Assembly: GCA_025450255.1 (NCBI GenBank)
Contig: JANWHV010000283.1
Coordinates: 1-5,638 of the forward strand
Direction of reading: 5' to 3'
Source of the DNA: Chloroflexota bacterium
GTDB lineage: Bacteria; Chloroflexota; UBA5177; JANWHV01
DNA length: 5,638 bases
Below the pieces are notes generated by a model. The model made no database searches. It was not told where the DNA came from and worked only from the letters and a program-made list of their open reading frames with translations. A program made the translations under genes and the position numbers. Positions 5,065 through 5,638 of this stretch are shown here, piece by piece (the first letter of the stretch is position 1; every line of letters begins with the position of its first letter).

Positions 5065-5638
5065 TCAGGAGCGAGATCGAGCGGCCTGCCAGGAGGCAAT
5101 CCGCTCGCGTGTCCAGGCGGCATTGCCATCGTTCAGCGCGGGTAGTGGCGGCTCCTCCGCGTAGTCGATGCCGGTATCGTAACGATAGCGGTCGTACACC
5201 GTATCAACAGCCGCCTGCAGGTCGAGCGGTATGTCCTCCAGGGGCGAGACGAGTGGCACTGCGATCGTCGGCAGCGCATTGCTGAGCGCGCAAAACCACG
5301 CTTCCAAGCCGTCCGTGCGTCCGGCGCGGTGGAGGGCCGCGTAATAGTCGCCATAGAGGGGAACGGTGTGCGGGCGAAGCCCAGCACGGAGCAGATCGAT
5401 CTCCAGCCAATGGGTATGCGAGCTGAATACCTGCTCGCGTTTGCGCAAGAATTCGCGCTGACCACTGGAGTCGCGCGTCTTATTGATTGGTGAGAGCACT
5501 TCGATGGTCGTCACCACGCGCCGATCGTGGGTATCGATAATCTGCAGGTGCGGCAGCCGAACTTCCAGGTGCTCGGGAAACGCCACGAGCGTCGGCGCCG
5601 CAATCCGGCTGCGGGCGAACGCCTGGCCCACTCCGCTC
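5065..5638 (-). CDS. DUF4058 family protein, C-terminal part (5' end outside window)
   Basis: The frame is open from the right edge of the window to TGA at 5067-5065, so about 190 C-terminal residues are seen. The GTG at 5631 is probably an internal Val codon, because the protein starts mid-domain there and the family is usually about 250-290 residues. Counting from that Val, the DUF4058 hallmarks are VVTTIEVLSPINK (39-51), FLRKREQVFSS (61-71), WLEIDLLRAG (75-84), a Tyr-rich turn near 93-97, NALPTIAVPL (118-127), DIPLDLQAAVDTVYDR (133-148) and YDTGIDYAEEPPLP (151-164). The function of DUF4058 is not known to me. The protein has no membrane segment in the visible part and is probably cytoplasmic. 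It lies upstream of the phosphatase on the same strand with a 171-base gap that contains structured DNA, so co-transcription is uncertain. Confidence 0.85.
   Translation of the reverse strand, partial: SGVGQAFARSRIAAPTLVAFPEHLEVRLPHLQIIDTHDRRVVTTIEVLSPINKTRDSSGQREFLRKREQVFSSHTHWLEIDLLRAGLRPHTVPLYGDYYAALHRAGRTDGLEAWFCALSNALPTIAVPLVSPLEDIPLDLQAAVDTVYDRYRYDTGIDYAEEPPLPALNDGNAAWTRERIASWQAARSRS

Noticed and set aside
4928..5164. Small + strand frame containing NTEVAEK in the intergenic region
   Set aside because: The peptide is explained by the CACGGAG-type repeat, and the frame then runs antisense into the DUF4058 gene. No ribosome binding site or conserved domain is visible.
1..5638. CRISPR arrays, tRNA or rRNA genes, insertion sequences, toxin-antitoxin or phage genes
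   Set aside because: I saw no regularly spaced repeats, RNA gene signatures, transposase motifs or defence domains on either strand.

Overview
The window is GC-rich, densely coding bacterial DNA with ordinary gene families. It carries the 3' part of a branched-chain amino acid (LIV / HAAT-type) ABC transporter operon, a secreted beta-propeller protein, a histidine-family phosphatase and the C-terminal part of a DUF4058 protein. DUF4058 together with secreted YVTN-type propeller proteins makes me think of Chloroflexota or a similar environmental lineage. This is a weak inference from gene content; no marker gene in the window fixes the taxon.

Layout. On the + strand: the last 15 codons of what looks like livH (1-48), livM (48-1406), livG (1406-2278) and livF (2275-3000). 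Consecutive genes overlap by one to four bases, so this is one transcription unit with translational coupling. After a 39-base gap that can form small hairpins comes a secreted YncE/YVTN-like beta-propeller gene (3040-4236), possibly read through from the liv operon. It converges on a minus-strand histidine phosphatase gene (4246-4893), and a perfect inverted repeat covers both stop codons. Upstream of the phosphatase, a 171-base intergenic stretch (4894-5064) holds a TGACGTCA palindrome, a strong 9-bp hairpin and a short degenerate CACGGAG-type tandem repeat. A minus-strand DUF4058 gene (5065-5638) then runs off the right edge.

How the genes work together. LivH and LivM form the membrane channel and LivG and LivF the ATPase pair of an amino-acid importer. 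The periplasmic or lipid-anchored binding protein (LivJ/K type) is not in the window and is probably upstream. LivG has a worn ABC signature (LAYAD), while LivF lacks the usual Q-loop Gln and H-loop His. All these departures map to the same composite ATP site, so the pump is probably asymmetric. The propeller, phosphatase and DUF4058 genes have no obvious functional link to transport. I found no clear evidence of a new multi-gene system; the best leads are the LivG signature and the structured intergenic DNA.
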